Origin: Spirosoma sp.
Lineage (GTDB): Bacteria; Bacteroidota; Bacteroidia; Cytophagales; Spirosomataceae
Direction: 5' to 3'
Assembly (NCBI GenBank): GCA_025351545.1
Contig: JANXVQ010000591.1
Location: forward strand, 1 to 6,538
Length of the DNA: 6,538 nucleotides
Below the pieces are notes generated by a model. That model was not told the DNA's origin, ran no database searches, and was given only the letters and a program-made list of their open reading frames with translations. Within the stretch, counting starts at the first letter, position 1, and every line of letters begins with the position of its first letter. Shown here one piece after another: positions 1-6,409 of this stretch. The translations under genes and the position numbers were made by a program.

Positions 1-2
1 AC

Positions 3-209
3 TACATTGGTAGTTTGCGCCAGCGATTGAAACTGATAACGGAGAAGAACGAGATGCAACTTCGTAGTACCGACGACTACACACTCGATGTTTCGACTTT
101 ACTGGCTGAGCTGGTAGCACACAAAGAAAAAATCAGTAGCATAAATGTGCGAATTGATTCGCGCCTGAAAACATCCCAACCACTCACTAATGGTCAGCTA
201 ATATTATGA
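3..209 (+). CDS. cas7: Cas7 (Cascade backbone subunit), C-terminal fragment
   Basis: This reading frame is open from the window edge to a TGA at 207-209, giving 68 residues, so it is the 3' end of a gene that begins upstream. A TTG at 15 could be read as a start, but the frame continues to the left of it and no start signal is visible. The call rests mainly on position: it lies directly before cas5 with a 4-nt ATGA overlap, and cas7-cas5-cas3 is the usual type I-B order. The fragment is charged, with a helical-looking stretch (LLAELVAHKEKISSINVRI) before the C-terminal tail, which is compatible with a Csh2-type Cas7 end but has no diagnostic motif. In the family, several Cas7 copies bind the crRNA spacer and form the Cascade backbone. 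It could instead be the end of another Cascade subunit, but that is less likely. Confidence 0.65.
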   Translation, partial: YIGSLRQRLKLITEKNEMQLRSTDDYTLDVSTLLAELVAHKEKISSINVRIDSRLKTSQPLTNGQLIL

Positions 210-955
210 ACGACAACCGCCTGATCGTCTTTGAGTTGTCGGGCGAATACGGTCATTTTCGCAAGTTTAATACCACAACTTCCCCACTAACGTATCCAAT
301 TCCAACCCGTACAGCCTTAACCGGATTATTGGGGGCCGTGATGGGCATAGAGCGCGAAACGGCTCCCGGTCGATTTGCGGGGCTACCTGTGCAGGAGTTA
401 TTTGATATGCATAAGTGCGATTTGGCAGTACAACTGCTGGCCCCAGTCAAAAAAGTAAATATGGGTTTCAATTTGCTGGATACAGGTAATTCCTTTTTTG
501 AAATCAGGAAGAGCGGACGGACGCAGATCGAATTTGAATTGCTCAAAAATCCATCGTTTCGGGTCTTTGTCCGACTTCGGAATAGCGTGCTATTTGATCA
601 ATTAGCTGAGCGACTGATAACCCGCTCTCATCATTTTACGCCTTATTTAGGCTTGAGTCAGTTTACTGCGATTTTACAAAATGCCACTGTTACAGCAGGT
701 ATGATGCGTAATACTGATTTGGGCTACGTACGTATACAGTCAGCTGTTAATTTATCATTGCTGGCGGCTAATCCACCCATTGAGTTTGACCAGACGGCTC
801 ATTACTACGTTGAGACAATGCCTATTGAACTCAGCCGCGACCGAGTTGTAACGCGCTATGGAGAAGTATTGGTTGACGCTAACGGAGGCAGTGTTCCTGT
901 ACAAACAAGCGAGTGGTTTGAAACGCCTGATTTTGGTAATATCCTTTTTCTCTGA
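206..955 (+). CDS. cas5: Cas5, type I-B (Cas5h-like) Cascade subunit
   Basis: A 249-residue protein of normal length for Cas5 (about 220-260). Its N-terminus has the Cas5 RRM-fold signature: a first strand (RLIVFELSGEYGHFRK, residues 5-20), then SPLTYPIPTRTALTGLLGA (residues 26-44), the conserved segment of the I-B/Hmari Cas5 group. Known role: Cas5 caps the 5' handle of the crRNA and contacts Cas7 and the large subunit; in I-B it is not expected to be a nuclease, because Cas6 is encoded nearby. The ATG at 206 overlaps the cas7 stop (ATGA), and the gene ends in TGATG, sharing one base with cas3, so translation is probably coupled on both sides. No Shine-Dalgarno is seen, as is usual in Bacteroidota. 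The family call is firm; the exact subtype (I-B) is inferred from the neighbours. Confidence 0.92.
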   Translation: MNDNRLIVFELSGEYGHFRKFNTTTSPLTYPIPTRTALTGLLGAVMGIERETAPGRFAGLPVQELFDMHKCDLAVQLLAPVKKVNMGFNLLDTGNSFFEIRKSGRTQIEFELLKNPSFRVFVRLRNSVLFDQLAERLITRSHHFTPYLGLSQFTAILQNATVTAGMMRNTDLGYVRIQSAVNLSLLAANPPIEFDQTAHYYVETMPIELSRDRVVTRYGEVLVDANGGSVPVQTSEWFETPDFGNILFL

Positions 956-3369
956 TGCTCTACTCACACCCCGACGTTCCATTAATTGACCATACACGAC
1001 AAGTCGCTGAATCGTGCCGAAATTTGTTAACGAATCTCGCAACTAGCTTTGATATACAAGATGGCTTACTGGCCGATTTAGGTTATCTGGCCGGGGTGTG
1101 TCATGATATTACAAAAGGAATTAGATATTTTCAGCATTATTTGTTAAGTCTTGATCATGAGGTAATTGGCCCGAAAGAACACGCGCTACTGTCATCTTTA
1201 TTGGCAAAGCAGGTGGTGGAGCAATACCTCATACCGTTTGATTTGACCGAGATGGATCGCCAACTGTTGCCGTATCTGGTATTTACAGCAGTAAAACGGC
1301 ATCACGGAAATCTGAATGATTTCAAAAAAGAGTTATCGCTTGACGCCAAAGCAGATATTCTTTCAGAGCAAATTGAGGTGTTTGATGAAGAGCCGCTCAT
1401 TCAGGAAATTCTGGATGAACTAATGGCTGTTGTGAATTTCAGGTTCGACTGGAAACCGTTCAAGCAGTATATTCAAAATCAGGAGTATATTGATGAATAC
1501 GGCAATTTTGAACTGGACTTTTTTGACCTTGGCGACTACAATGATTTACCCGGAGAGGCTAAAAATCGCTATTACTATTGGCATCAGTTGTTCTACGGCA
1601 CGTTGTTATTATCTGATAAATCAGATGTGATTTTGAAAGGTATCACGCGGCATGAATCGGAACGTCCGTCGCTTGCTGCATTAGAAAGCTACCGGGAACG
1701 GAAAGGATATAATACTCCCGAACCTAATACGCTGAACGCCTTGAAAAATCAGGCGTACTACGAAACGCTTGCTGAACTTGACCGGGTGTTTTCTGTTGAT
1801 CAGCATCTGTACTCAATTACGTTGCCAACGGGTTTAGGGAAAACGCTAACGTCTTTGGCCGCAGGGCTGTCATTGCAGCAAAAGTTAGGATTATTAGCTG
1901 GTCGGCTGGTTATCACGATTCCATTTACGTCCATCATTGATCAGAATTTTGGCGTATTTCAGGAGGTCTTTGAGTACCCTTCGTCGGATGTGTTACTCAA
2001 GCATCATCACTTGGCCGAGCCTGCTTACAAAACGGCCGACGATGATACACTTGACCAGGACAAAAGCCAGTTTTTGATTGAGACATGGCAATCAGCTATT
2101 GTGGTTACCACATTTGTGCAGTTGCTGGAATCGTTGTTTTCCAGTGATAAGACTAAACTGCTCAAACTGCCGAATCTGGCTAATTCTGTTATAATTCTGG
2201 ATGAAGTGCAACAGGTTAAATATGAATTATGGCCACTCATTCGTCAGGCATTTATGACGCTTGGCGAGCGCTATAATTGCTACTTCATTCTGATGTCGGC
2301 CACACAACCGCTTATTTTTCTTCCCGGTAAAGAAATCACCGAGTTAGTACCTAATTACAAGTCTTATTTTAGGAACGACCAGTTTAAGCGTACCAAGCTA
2401 ATTAATAAAACCCAGCAGGAGGTAAGTTTTAAGGAGTTCACGCAGGATGTTATTATGTATTGCGAAGATAATCCCACCAAAAATGTGCTGGTCATTCTGA
2501 ATACCAAGCAATCTACACTCGACTGTTTTAAGGATGTAACAGGGGCTTTGGATGAAGAGACAACCGACATTTATTACCTCACAACACTGATCACACCCTA
2601 CGAACGCAAACGAATTATTGACCGAATCAAAACCTACAGTGGGCCTAAGCAACAGGTTATTATTTCGACCCAGTTGATTGAAGCCGGGGTTGATGTGTCG
2701 GTGCATACGGTGTTCCGGGCTATGGCTCCGCTAGACTCTATCATTCAGGCAGCAGGGAGAGCTAACCGCTACAACGAAAAGGATACCATTAGCGAAGTCT
2801 ATTTGTATGCTATCGCCGAAATGAAACGGGCCAGTGGTATGGTTTACGGGGGGGATTTGCTTATCAAAACAGCAAACGTCCTGAAGAACATAACCGAGAT
2901 TGACGAACATGGCTATCTCGACTTAATTGAAGCCTATTTTGAGGAGGTGAAAAAACAAGCTGACGTGTTAATATCACCTGAGCTAACCGCTTTACAAGCT
3001 CTGAATTTTAAGAAAGTAGGCGAGTTTCAGTTTGTAGAAGAGCGTAAAACTGAGTCGGTCTATATACAACTGAATGAAGAAGCCGAATCGCTCTGGAATC
3101 AGTACATGGTGATCAGTGAGAAAAAAGACCTGAAGCCGTACGAACGCAAACGCGAGTTTGCCCTTATTAAAGCTCGTTTTTATGAATACGTTGTAAACGT
3201 AGCCGTTCCCTATAATGCTCAGGGAATAGTCTTTGATGGAGACAAAGAAAACTTTTTTTACGTATCGCATTACCAAAATCCATCCAAATGTTACAAGTAT
3301 GCGTTTGATGATTTTCGTAACAATACGGGATATGTTCCAATTGCAGGGCAACTAACCTACAACCACTAA
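955..3369 (+). CDS. cas3: Cas3 HD nuclease-helicase
   Basis: An 804-residue fused Cas3. The N-terminal HD domain holds H13, the H50-D51 pair, H76 and the H116-H117 pair, the set expected for a two-metal ssDNA nuclease. The superfamily 2 helicase follows: Walker A PTGLGKT (residues 291-297, K296), the DEVQ box 416-419 (a DExH-type motif II), SAT 448-450 (motif III), STQLIEAGVDVS 571-582 (motif V region) and QAAGRANR 598-605 (motif VI). A C-terminal accessory region follows to residue 804. Known role: after Cascade forms an R-loop, Cas3 nicks the non-target strand, unwinds 3'-to-5' using ATP and degrades the DNA. The start overlaps the cas5 stop by one base. Sampled 60-base rows are only about 38-43% GC, lower than in cas6 and most of cas1 downstream. 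All motifs are intact, so I expect an active enzyme. Confidence 0.97.
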   Translation: MLYSHPDVPLIDHTRQVAESCRNLLTNLATSFDIQDGLLADLGYLAGVCHDITKGIRYFQHYLLSLDHEVIGPKEHALLSSLLAKQVVEQYLIPFDLTEMDRQLLPYLVFTAVKRHHGNLNDFKKELSLDAKADILSEQIEVFDEEPLIQEILDELMAVVNFRFDWKPFKQYIQNQEYIDEYGNFELDFFDLGDYNDLPGEAKNRYYYWHQLFYGTLLLSDKSDVILKGITRHESERPSLAALESYRERKGYNTPEPNTLNALKNQAYYETLAELDRVFSVDQHLYSITLPTGLGKTLTSLAAGLSLQQKLGLLAGRLVITIPFTSIIDQNFGVFQEVFEYPSSDVLLKHHHLAEPAYKTADDDTLDQDKSQFLIETWQSAIVVTTFVQLLESLFSSDKTKLLKLPNLANSVIILDEVQQVKYELWPLIRQAFMTLGERYNCYFILMSATQPLIFLPGKEITELVPNYKSYFRNDQFKRTKLINKTQQEVSFKEFTQDVIMYCEDNPTKNVLVILNTKQSTLDCFKDVTGALDEETTDIYYLTTLITPYERKRIIDRIKTYSGPKQQVIISTQLIEAGVDVSVHTVFRAMAPLDSIIQAAGRANRYNEKDTISEVYLYAIAEMKRASGMVYGGDLLIKTANVLKNITEIDEHGYLDLIEAYFEEVKKQADVLISPELTALQALNFKKVGEFQFVEERKTESVYIQLNEEAESLWNQYMVISEKKDLKPYERKREFALIKARFYEYVVNVAVPYNAQGIVFDGDKENFFYVSHYQNPSKCYKYAFDDFRNNTGYVPIAGQLTYNH

Positions 3370-3376
3370 CCACCCC

Positions 3377-4147
3377 ATGACCACACTCGCCCAAACCCTT
3401 GTCCCCATCACTACCATTACGTTTCCCGAAATTGCGCTTCGTACGCGTGATGCGCATAAGTTGCGGGGGTATTTTGGGGCGTTGTTTAAAGAACATTCGC
3501 CCCTGTTGCACAATCACCTGGAAAGCGAAGCCGGTGCAGACGGGGCCGTGGATGTGAAGTTTCGATACGCCTATCCGCTGGTGCAGTATAAGGTGCTCGA
3601 CCACATACCAACGCTTGTGGGGCTGGGGGAGGGCGCTACCTTGCTTACCCAACTGTTCCTGCAAATCCGCGAACTCACCATCGACCGGAGCGATAAAGAC
3701 GGTTTATTCCCGTTGGGGGAGACGTTTCCCGTACTGAGTAAGCACATTCGCCATGAGCAAACGCCCATCGGCATTGCGGACGATCTGATCGAGTATCGGT
3801 TTGAAACGCTCTGGATGGCTCTCAATCAAATTAACTATCGCGATTACCGAAACTACTCCGAAGCTGAACAGCAGGCGCAATTGAAACGGGTATTGACCAG
3901 TCAACTATTGGCGTTGTTCCGCGAGTTTGGGCTGTGGCTGCAACCTCACGAACGCATTATGGTGCGGCTATCGGTAGAGGAACGGACGACGCAGTTCAAG
4001 AATCAGACAATGGTGGCGTTTGCGGGTGGTTTTCTGTCCAACGTTATTCTGCCCGATGGCATCGGTTTAGGTAAGGCCGTATCGCGGGGGTTTGGCAGTC
4101 TCCAAAGAGTGAAAGAGCGAATGAGTGAAAGAATGGCTGGCACATGA
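3377..4147 (+). CDS. cas6: Cas6 pre-crRNA endoribonuclease (Cas6b-like, Bacteroidota type)
   Basis: A 256-residue protein of the Cas6b-like group common in Bacteroidota. The N-terminal domain carries ITFPEIALR (residues 14-22), AHKLRGYFGALFKEHSPLLHNHLE (26-49) and RYAYPLVQYKV (63-73). The C-terminal domain ends with the glycine-rich loop of Cas6 proteins, GIGLGKAVSRGFGSL (228-242), which helps bind the repeat RNA. Histidines H40, H45 and H47 are candidates for the general acid/base; I cannot tell which one acts. Expected reaction: metal-independent cleavage of the repeat 8 nt before its 3' end, leaving an AUUGAAAC handle. The ATG lies 7 nt after the cas3 stop. The last 13 or so residues after the loop (VKERMSERMAGT) are encoded by one arm of a long inverted repeat, so this tail may not be native. 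Base composition rises to about 52-57% GC here compared with cas3. Confidence 0.9.
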   Translation: MTTLAQTLVPITTITFPEIALRTRDAHKLRGYFGALFKEHSPLLHNHLESEAGADGAVDVKFRYAYPLVQYKVLDHIPTLVGLGEGATLLTQLFLQIRELTIDRSDKDGLFPLGETFPVLSKHIRHEQTPIGIADDLIEYRFETLWMALNQINYRDYRNYSEAEQQAQLKRVLTSQLLALFREFGLWLQPHERIMVRLSVEERTTQFKNQTMVAFAGGFLSNVILPDGIGLGKAVSRGFGSLQRVKERMSERMAGT

Positions 4148-4195
4148 TTGCTGACGCGTCAGCCACTCTTTCATTCTTTCGCTCTTTCACTCTTT
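4104..4195. repeat. Long inverted repeat across the cas6 3' end and cas6-cas1 gap
   Basis: Left arm 4104-4139 and right arm 4160-4195 are reverse complements over 36 positions with 3 mismatches; the outer 18 bp (AAAGAGTGAAAGAGCGAA on the left arm) match perfectly. The loop of about 20 nt includes the cas6 stop codon at 4145-4147. In RNA this would be a very stable hairpin between the interference and adaptation genes. The arms contain the repeated unit GAGTGAAAGA, so the element may have grown from short tandem repeats. It could slow transcription, protect upstream mRNA or guide processing. There is no plain T-run after the stem, so a classical terminator is not clearly indicated. It may also be a dispersed genomic repeat unrelated to cas regulation. 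Confidence 0.85.
4150..4163. repeat. 14-bp perfect palindrome between cas6 and cas1
   Basis: GCTGACGCGTCAGC reads the same on both strands. It lies just after the cas6 stop and overlaps the inner end of the right arm of the larger inverted repeat, so it would compete with the inner base pairs of the long hairpin. It could be a dimeric protein operator or simply part of the repeat element; nothing in the sequence decides between these. Confidence 0.6.
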
Positions 4196-4199
4196 AATC

Positions 4200-5336
4200 A
4201 TGCAACTCCACATCAGCACCTACGGCACTTATTTACATGTGAAAGACGCCATGTTCGACGTTCGGCGGAAGGGCGAGGATGGTAAGGTCATCAGCGCAAC
4301 CTATTCGGCGGAGAAGGTGACGCATATTTTGCTGGCTACGGGCACGTCGCTCAGTACCGATGCGGTACGGCTGGCCATGCGCCATAACGTAGATATCGTG
4401 TTTATCGAGCAGCAGGGCGATCCCATTGGGCGGGTGTGGCACGCCAAGCTTGGTAGCACCACCAAAATCAGGAAGCGACAATTGGAGGCCAGTCTGGGTC
4501 CCGATGGATTGCGGTGGGTACGGTCGTGGCTGCTGGCTAAACTTGAGAATCAGACGGGTTTGATTCGGGGGCTGAAAAAACATCGTCCGCAATATGCCGA
4601 TTTTCTGGACGATAAAGTGATTCGAACGGAGGCTCTGGCGTTGTCGATCAGTACACTTGCTTCGGCAGAGGGGCAACCCGCATCGGCGGACCGCCCGGAA
4701 TGCCGGACCACAGATGGCCGTACCCTTTGCGTGGCGGATGTGGCCGATACCCTGCGTGGGCTGGAAGGCACTGCCGGACGACTTTATTTTGAGACGCTGA
4801 GTTACGTGTTGCCCAAAGAATACCAGTTCCGTGGCCGCAGCAGTCGGCCGGCGCAGGATGCCTTCAACGCCTTTCTGAATTATGGGTACGGAATGCTATA
4901 TGGCAAGGTTGAAAAAACGCTGATGCTGGCCGGACTTGACCCGTATGTTGGTTTCCTTCACCGCGATGACTACAACCAACTGAGCATGGTTTATGACTTT
5001 ATCGAACCCTATCGGGGCTGGGTCGATGAAGTAGTTTTTCGGCTGTTTACGGCCAAAAAAGTCAATAAATCGCATATAAACGAGGTGTCGGGGGGGCGGA
5101 ATGCAGTACCCGCTTCGGCAGCAGCATCGGCGGACCAATCCACTGCGGGATACTCGCTTAATGCGGAGGGGAAAGCTTTGCTGGTGAACGCTTTCAACGA
5201 GTTTATGGACAACGACGCGATTCGATATCGGGGCCGAAATCTCGTCAGGAGCCATTGTATGCAGCTCGATGCCCATCAGTTTGCTAATAAACTCATCGGA
5301 AAAACGGGCGGTTTGCCCGATCTTATAAAACTATGA
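4200..5336 (+). CDS. cas1: Cas1 integrase, with two low-complexity inserts
   Basis: A 378-residue Cas1, longer than the usual 300-345 or so. The N-terminal beta domain (MQLHISTYGTYLHVKD onward) and helical C-terminal domain are complete. The metal-binding residues expected for Cas1 are E189 (in LRGLEGTAGRLYF), H254 (in GFLHRDD) and the DFIEPYR motif with D266 and E269. Cas1 dimers with Cas2 catalyse the transesterifications that insert a prespacer at the leader-repeat junction. The extra length comes mainly from two Ala/Ser-rich stretches, residues about 154-173 and 299-317, both containing ASA and ASAD and sharing DNA words. They lie in linkers away from the active-site motifs, so activity is probably kept. 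The ATG follows a 52-nt gap with the inverted repeat; the stop overlaps the cas2 start in ATGA. Most of the gene is GC-rich (62% in one sampled row). Confidence 0.96.
   Translation: MQLHISTYGTYLHVKDAMFDVRRKGEDGKVISATYSAEKVTHILLATGTSLSTDAVRLAMRHNVDIVFIEQQGDPIGRVWHAKLGSTTKIRKRQLEASLGPDGLRWVRSWLLAKLENQTGLIRGLKKHRPQYADFLDDKVIRTEALALSISTLASAEGQPASADRPECRTTDGRTLCVADVADTLRGLEGTAGRLYFETLSYVLPKEYQFRGRSSRPAQDAFNAFLNYGYGMLYGKVEKTLMLAGLDPYVGFLHRDDYNQLSMVYDFIEPYRGWVDEVVFRLFTAKKVNKSHINEVSGGRNAVPASAAASADQSTAGYSLNAEGKALLVNAFNEFMDNDAIRYRGRNLVRSHCMQLDAHQFANKLIGKTGGLPDLIKL
4656..4719 (+). repeat. Insert 1 in cas1, GC-rich, shares words with insert 2
   Basis: This in-frame stretch encodes roughly residues 153-173 of Cas1, between the conserved ALSIST and VADTLRGLEG segments. 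It contains GCTTCGGCAG (4659-4668) and GCATCGGCGGACC (4680-4692), the same two words in the same order and reading frame as insert 2, but spaced 11 nt apart rather than 2. The boundaries are approximate because they depend on alignment to other Cas1 proteins from memory. It also holds CCGG-AATG-CCGG, a small inverted repeat. Confidence 0.55.
5094..5150 (+). repeat. Insert 2 in cas1, GC-rich, shares words with insert 1
   Basis: This in-frame stretch encodes roughly residues 299-317 of Cas1 and seems to split a segment that would otherwise read EVSGG-YSLNAEGK. It contains GCTTCGGCAG (5112-5121) and GCATCGGCGGACC (5124-5136), both also found in insert 1. Near its ends, GTACCCGC (5106-5113) pairs with GCGGGATAC (5145-5153) if one A is bulged, so the element can fold as an imperfect hairpin. 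This resembles small palindromic elements that enter coding regions in frame; that reading is an inference. Confidence 0.55.
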
Positions 5337-5623
5337 TCGTGTGGGTACTCTACGATATTGTCGATAACAAGGCCCGGACCAAATCGGCCAAACGCTGTCA
5401 GCAAGCGGGTTTGTATCGGGTGCAGTTTTCGTGTTTTCTGGGCACATTGACGCAGAACCAGAAAGATACGCTGCAACTCCAACTGGAAGAACTCATCAAT
5501 GAAGACACCGACAAGGTATATATTTTTCCGATGAGTCGGGGTGAGTTACAGCAAACGGCCCTGCTGGGACAGGCTTTTGACAAAAAACTGGTGACCGACG
5601 AAATCAGGGCGTTATTTTTCTGA
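5333..5623 (+). CDS. cas2: Cas2, adaptation complex subunit
   Basis: A 96-residue protein of typical Cas2 length. It opens with the ferredoxin-fold first strand MIVWVLYDI, with the conserved aspartate D8, followed by R15 and the diagnostic GLYRVQFSCFLG segment (residues 26-37), then a later strand VYIFPMS. Known role: a Cas2 dimer bridges two Cas1 dimers and sets the length of the integrated spacer; any nuclease activity of D8 is not needed for integration in the systems studied. The ATG overlaps the cas1 stop by 4 nt and cas4 begins 2 nt after its stop, so the three adaptation genes are tightly coupled. Confidence 0.96.
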   Translation: MIVWVLYDIVDNKARTKSAKRCQQAGLYRVQFSCFLGTLTQNQKDTLQLQLEELINEDTDKVYIFPMSRGELQQTALLGQAFDKKLVTDEIRALFF

Positions 5624-5625
5624 CT

Positions 5626-6213
5626 ATGACACTTACACCATCGCATATTATTGAATATCTGTTCTGCCCGCGTTTTACGTATTTCGAGTATGTACTGGCG
5701 ATTCCGCAGTATGAGGAAAAGAATTACAAAGTAGTGCGTGGACGCAATCTGCACGACGAGCGGCTGGAGCGCAACAAGGATTACCTCCGCAAGCGACTGG
5801 GGCGACCCGGTGCGCCGGTTACGGAGAAACATACCGACCAATATCTGACCAATGACCTGCTGCGGGGCGTAGTTGATGAGGTTTTGGGTTTTGGCGACGG
5901 TACGATGGCTCCGTTAGATTATAAGTTTGCCGAATATAAAGACAAGGTATATGATACGTACCGAACGCAACTTTACTGTTATGCCTGGCTCATTGAAGCG
6001 AATTTTGGGCGTGTGGTCGATAGGGGTTATCTGGTTTATACGCGCAGCAACAACCGGGTGGTGGAAGTACCGATTACGGACGAGGACAAAGCGGACGTAA
6101 AACGAGCGGCTGAAGCGATTTTTACGATTATTGAACGTAATTTTTACCCGAAGGCTACCAAGTCAAAAGCACGTTGTGTAACTTGCACATACCGAAACAT
6201 CTGCATTAAGTAA
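5626..6213 (+). CDS. cas4: Cas4 RecB-like nuclease with Fe-S cluster
   Basis: A 195-residue Cas4 of normal length. The four expected cluster ligands are present: C14 (YLFCPR) and the C-terminal C184, C187 and C193 (RCVTCTYRNIC), for a 4Fe-4S cluster. The RecB/PD-(D/E)XK nuclease residues follow in order: H43 (GRNLHDER), D84 (GVVDEV), D98 and K100 (LDYKF), and the QxxxY-like motif Q115-Y119 (TQLYCYAWL). Known role: with Cas1-Cas2, Cas4 trims prespacer 3' overhangs, recognises the PAM and so helps fix spacer orientation. It is the last gene before the leader. In many I-B loci cas4 precedes cas1; here it follows cas2. No terminator is obvious after the TAA. Confidence 0.95.
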   Translation: MTLTPSHIIEYLFCPRFTYFEYVLAIPQYEEKNYKVVRGRNLHDERLERNKDYLRKRLGRPGAPVTEKHTDQYLTNDLLRGVVDEVLGFGDGTMAPLDYKFAEYKDKVYDTYRTQLYCYAWLIEANFGRVVDRGYLVYTRSNNRVVEVPITDEDKADVKRAAEAIFTIIERNFYPKATKSKARCVTCTYRNICIK

Positions 6214-6409
6214 GGATTTTCCGGGTAGCAATATATTTCGTATGGGCAAAAAACAGGGGTTAACGGGTTAATTATCAGTACAATACGTTTACGGAAAATC
6301 GTTGAAAAATGTCCATTTTCTATGTACTTTGACCTGCTAAAACACAAAAAAGAGCATGCTCAAGTTGAGGGTATAGTCTTGACAGTCAATAATTTACGTA
6401 CTAGGACGG
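6214..6409 (+). promoter_or_regulatory. CRISPR leader
   Basis: This 196-nt AT-rich stretch between cas4 and the first repeat has no convincing gene and occupies the leader position. Array orientation supports it: repeats end in ATTGAAAC on the + strand, so transcription should run from here into the array. Seen inside: a 10-bp palindrome GAGCATGCTC (6352-6361), overlapped by CTCAA-G-TTGAG (6359-6369); a TTGACA (6379-6384); and an IHF-like AGTCAATAATTTA (6384-6396), one mismatch from WATCAANNNNTTR. The expected roles are the array promoter and the docking site for Cas1-Cas2, but no individual element is proven. Confidence 0.75.
6302..6331 (+). promoter_or_regulatory. Possible Bacteroidota-type promoter for the array
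   Basis: A TTG at 6302-6304 lies 20 nt before TACTTTG (6325-6331), similar to the Bacteroidota -33 TTG / -7 TAnnTTTG promoter but one base short in the -7 element. Transcription would begin about 70 nt before the first repeat. The match is weak, and the TTGACA at 6379 is an alternative -35-like signal with no good -10 partner. Confidence 0.25.

Noticed and set aside
15..209. A separate small gene starting at TTG 15
   Set aside because: The frame stays open to the window edge and the position fits the end of cas7; no start signals are visible before the TTG.
2599..3152. The 14-bp direct repeat TACGAACGCAAACG at 2599-2612 and 3139-3152 inside cas3
   Set aside because: Both copies encode PYERKR in frame, but the surroundings are unrelated and the first copy lies in a conserved helicase region; most likely coincidence.
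3167..3664. A 165-codon open frame on the minus strand across the cas3-cas6 border
   Set aside because: It is antisense to two confidently identified genes, shows no recognisable motif, and spans the border between them; it is a shadow of the coding strand.
6215..6300. GATTTTCCG (6215-6223) and its reverse complement CGGAAAATC (6292-6300) as a possible terminator or transposon end pair after cas4
   Set aside because: Nine-bp arms 68 nt apart in AT-rich DNA form no stable hairpin, and there is no T-run or transposase.
6144..6347. A 67-codon minus-strand open frame in the leader and the end of cas4
   Set aside because: It overlaps the conserved Cys-rich end of cas4, has no family features, and lies in the expected leader position.
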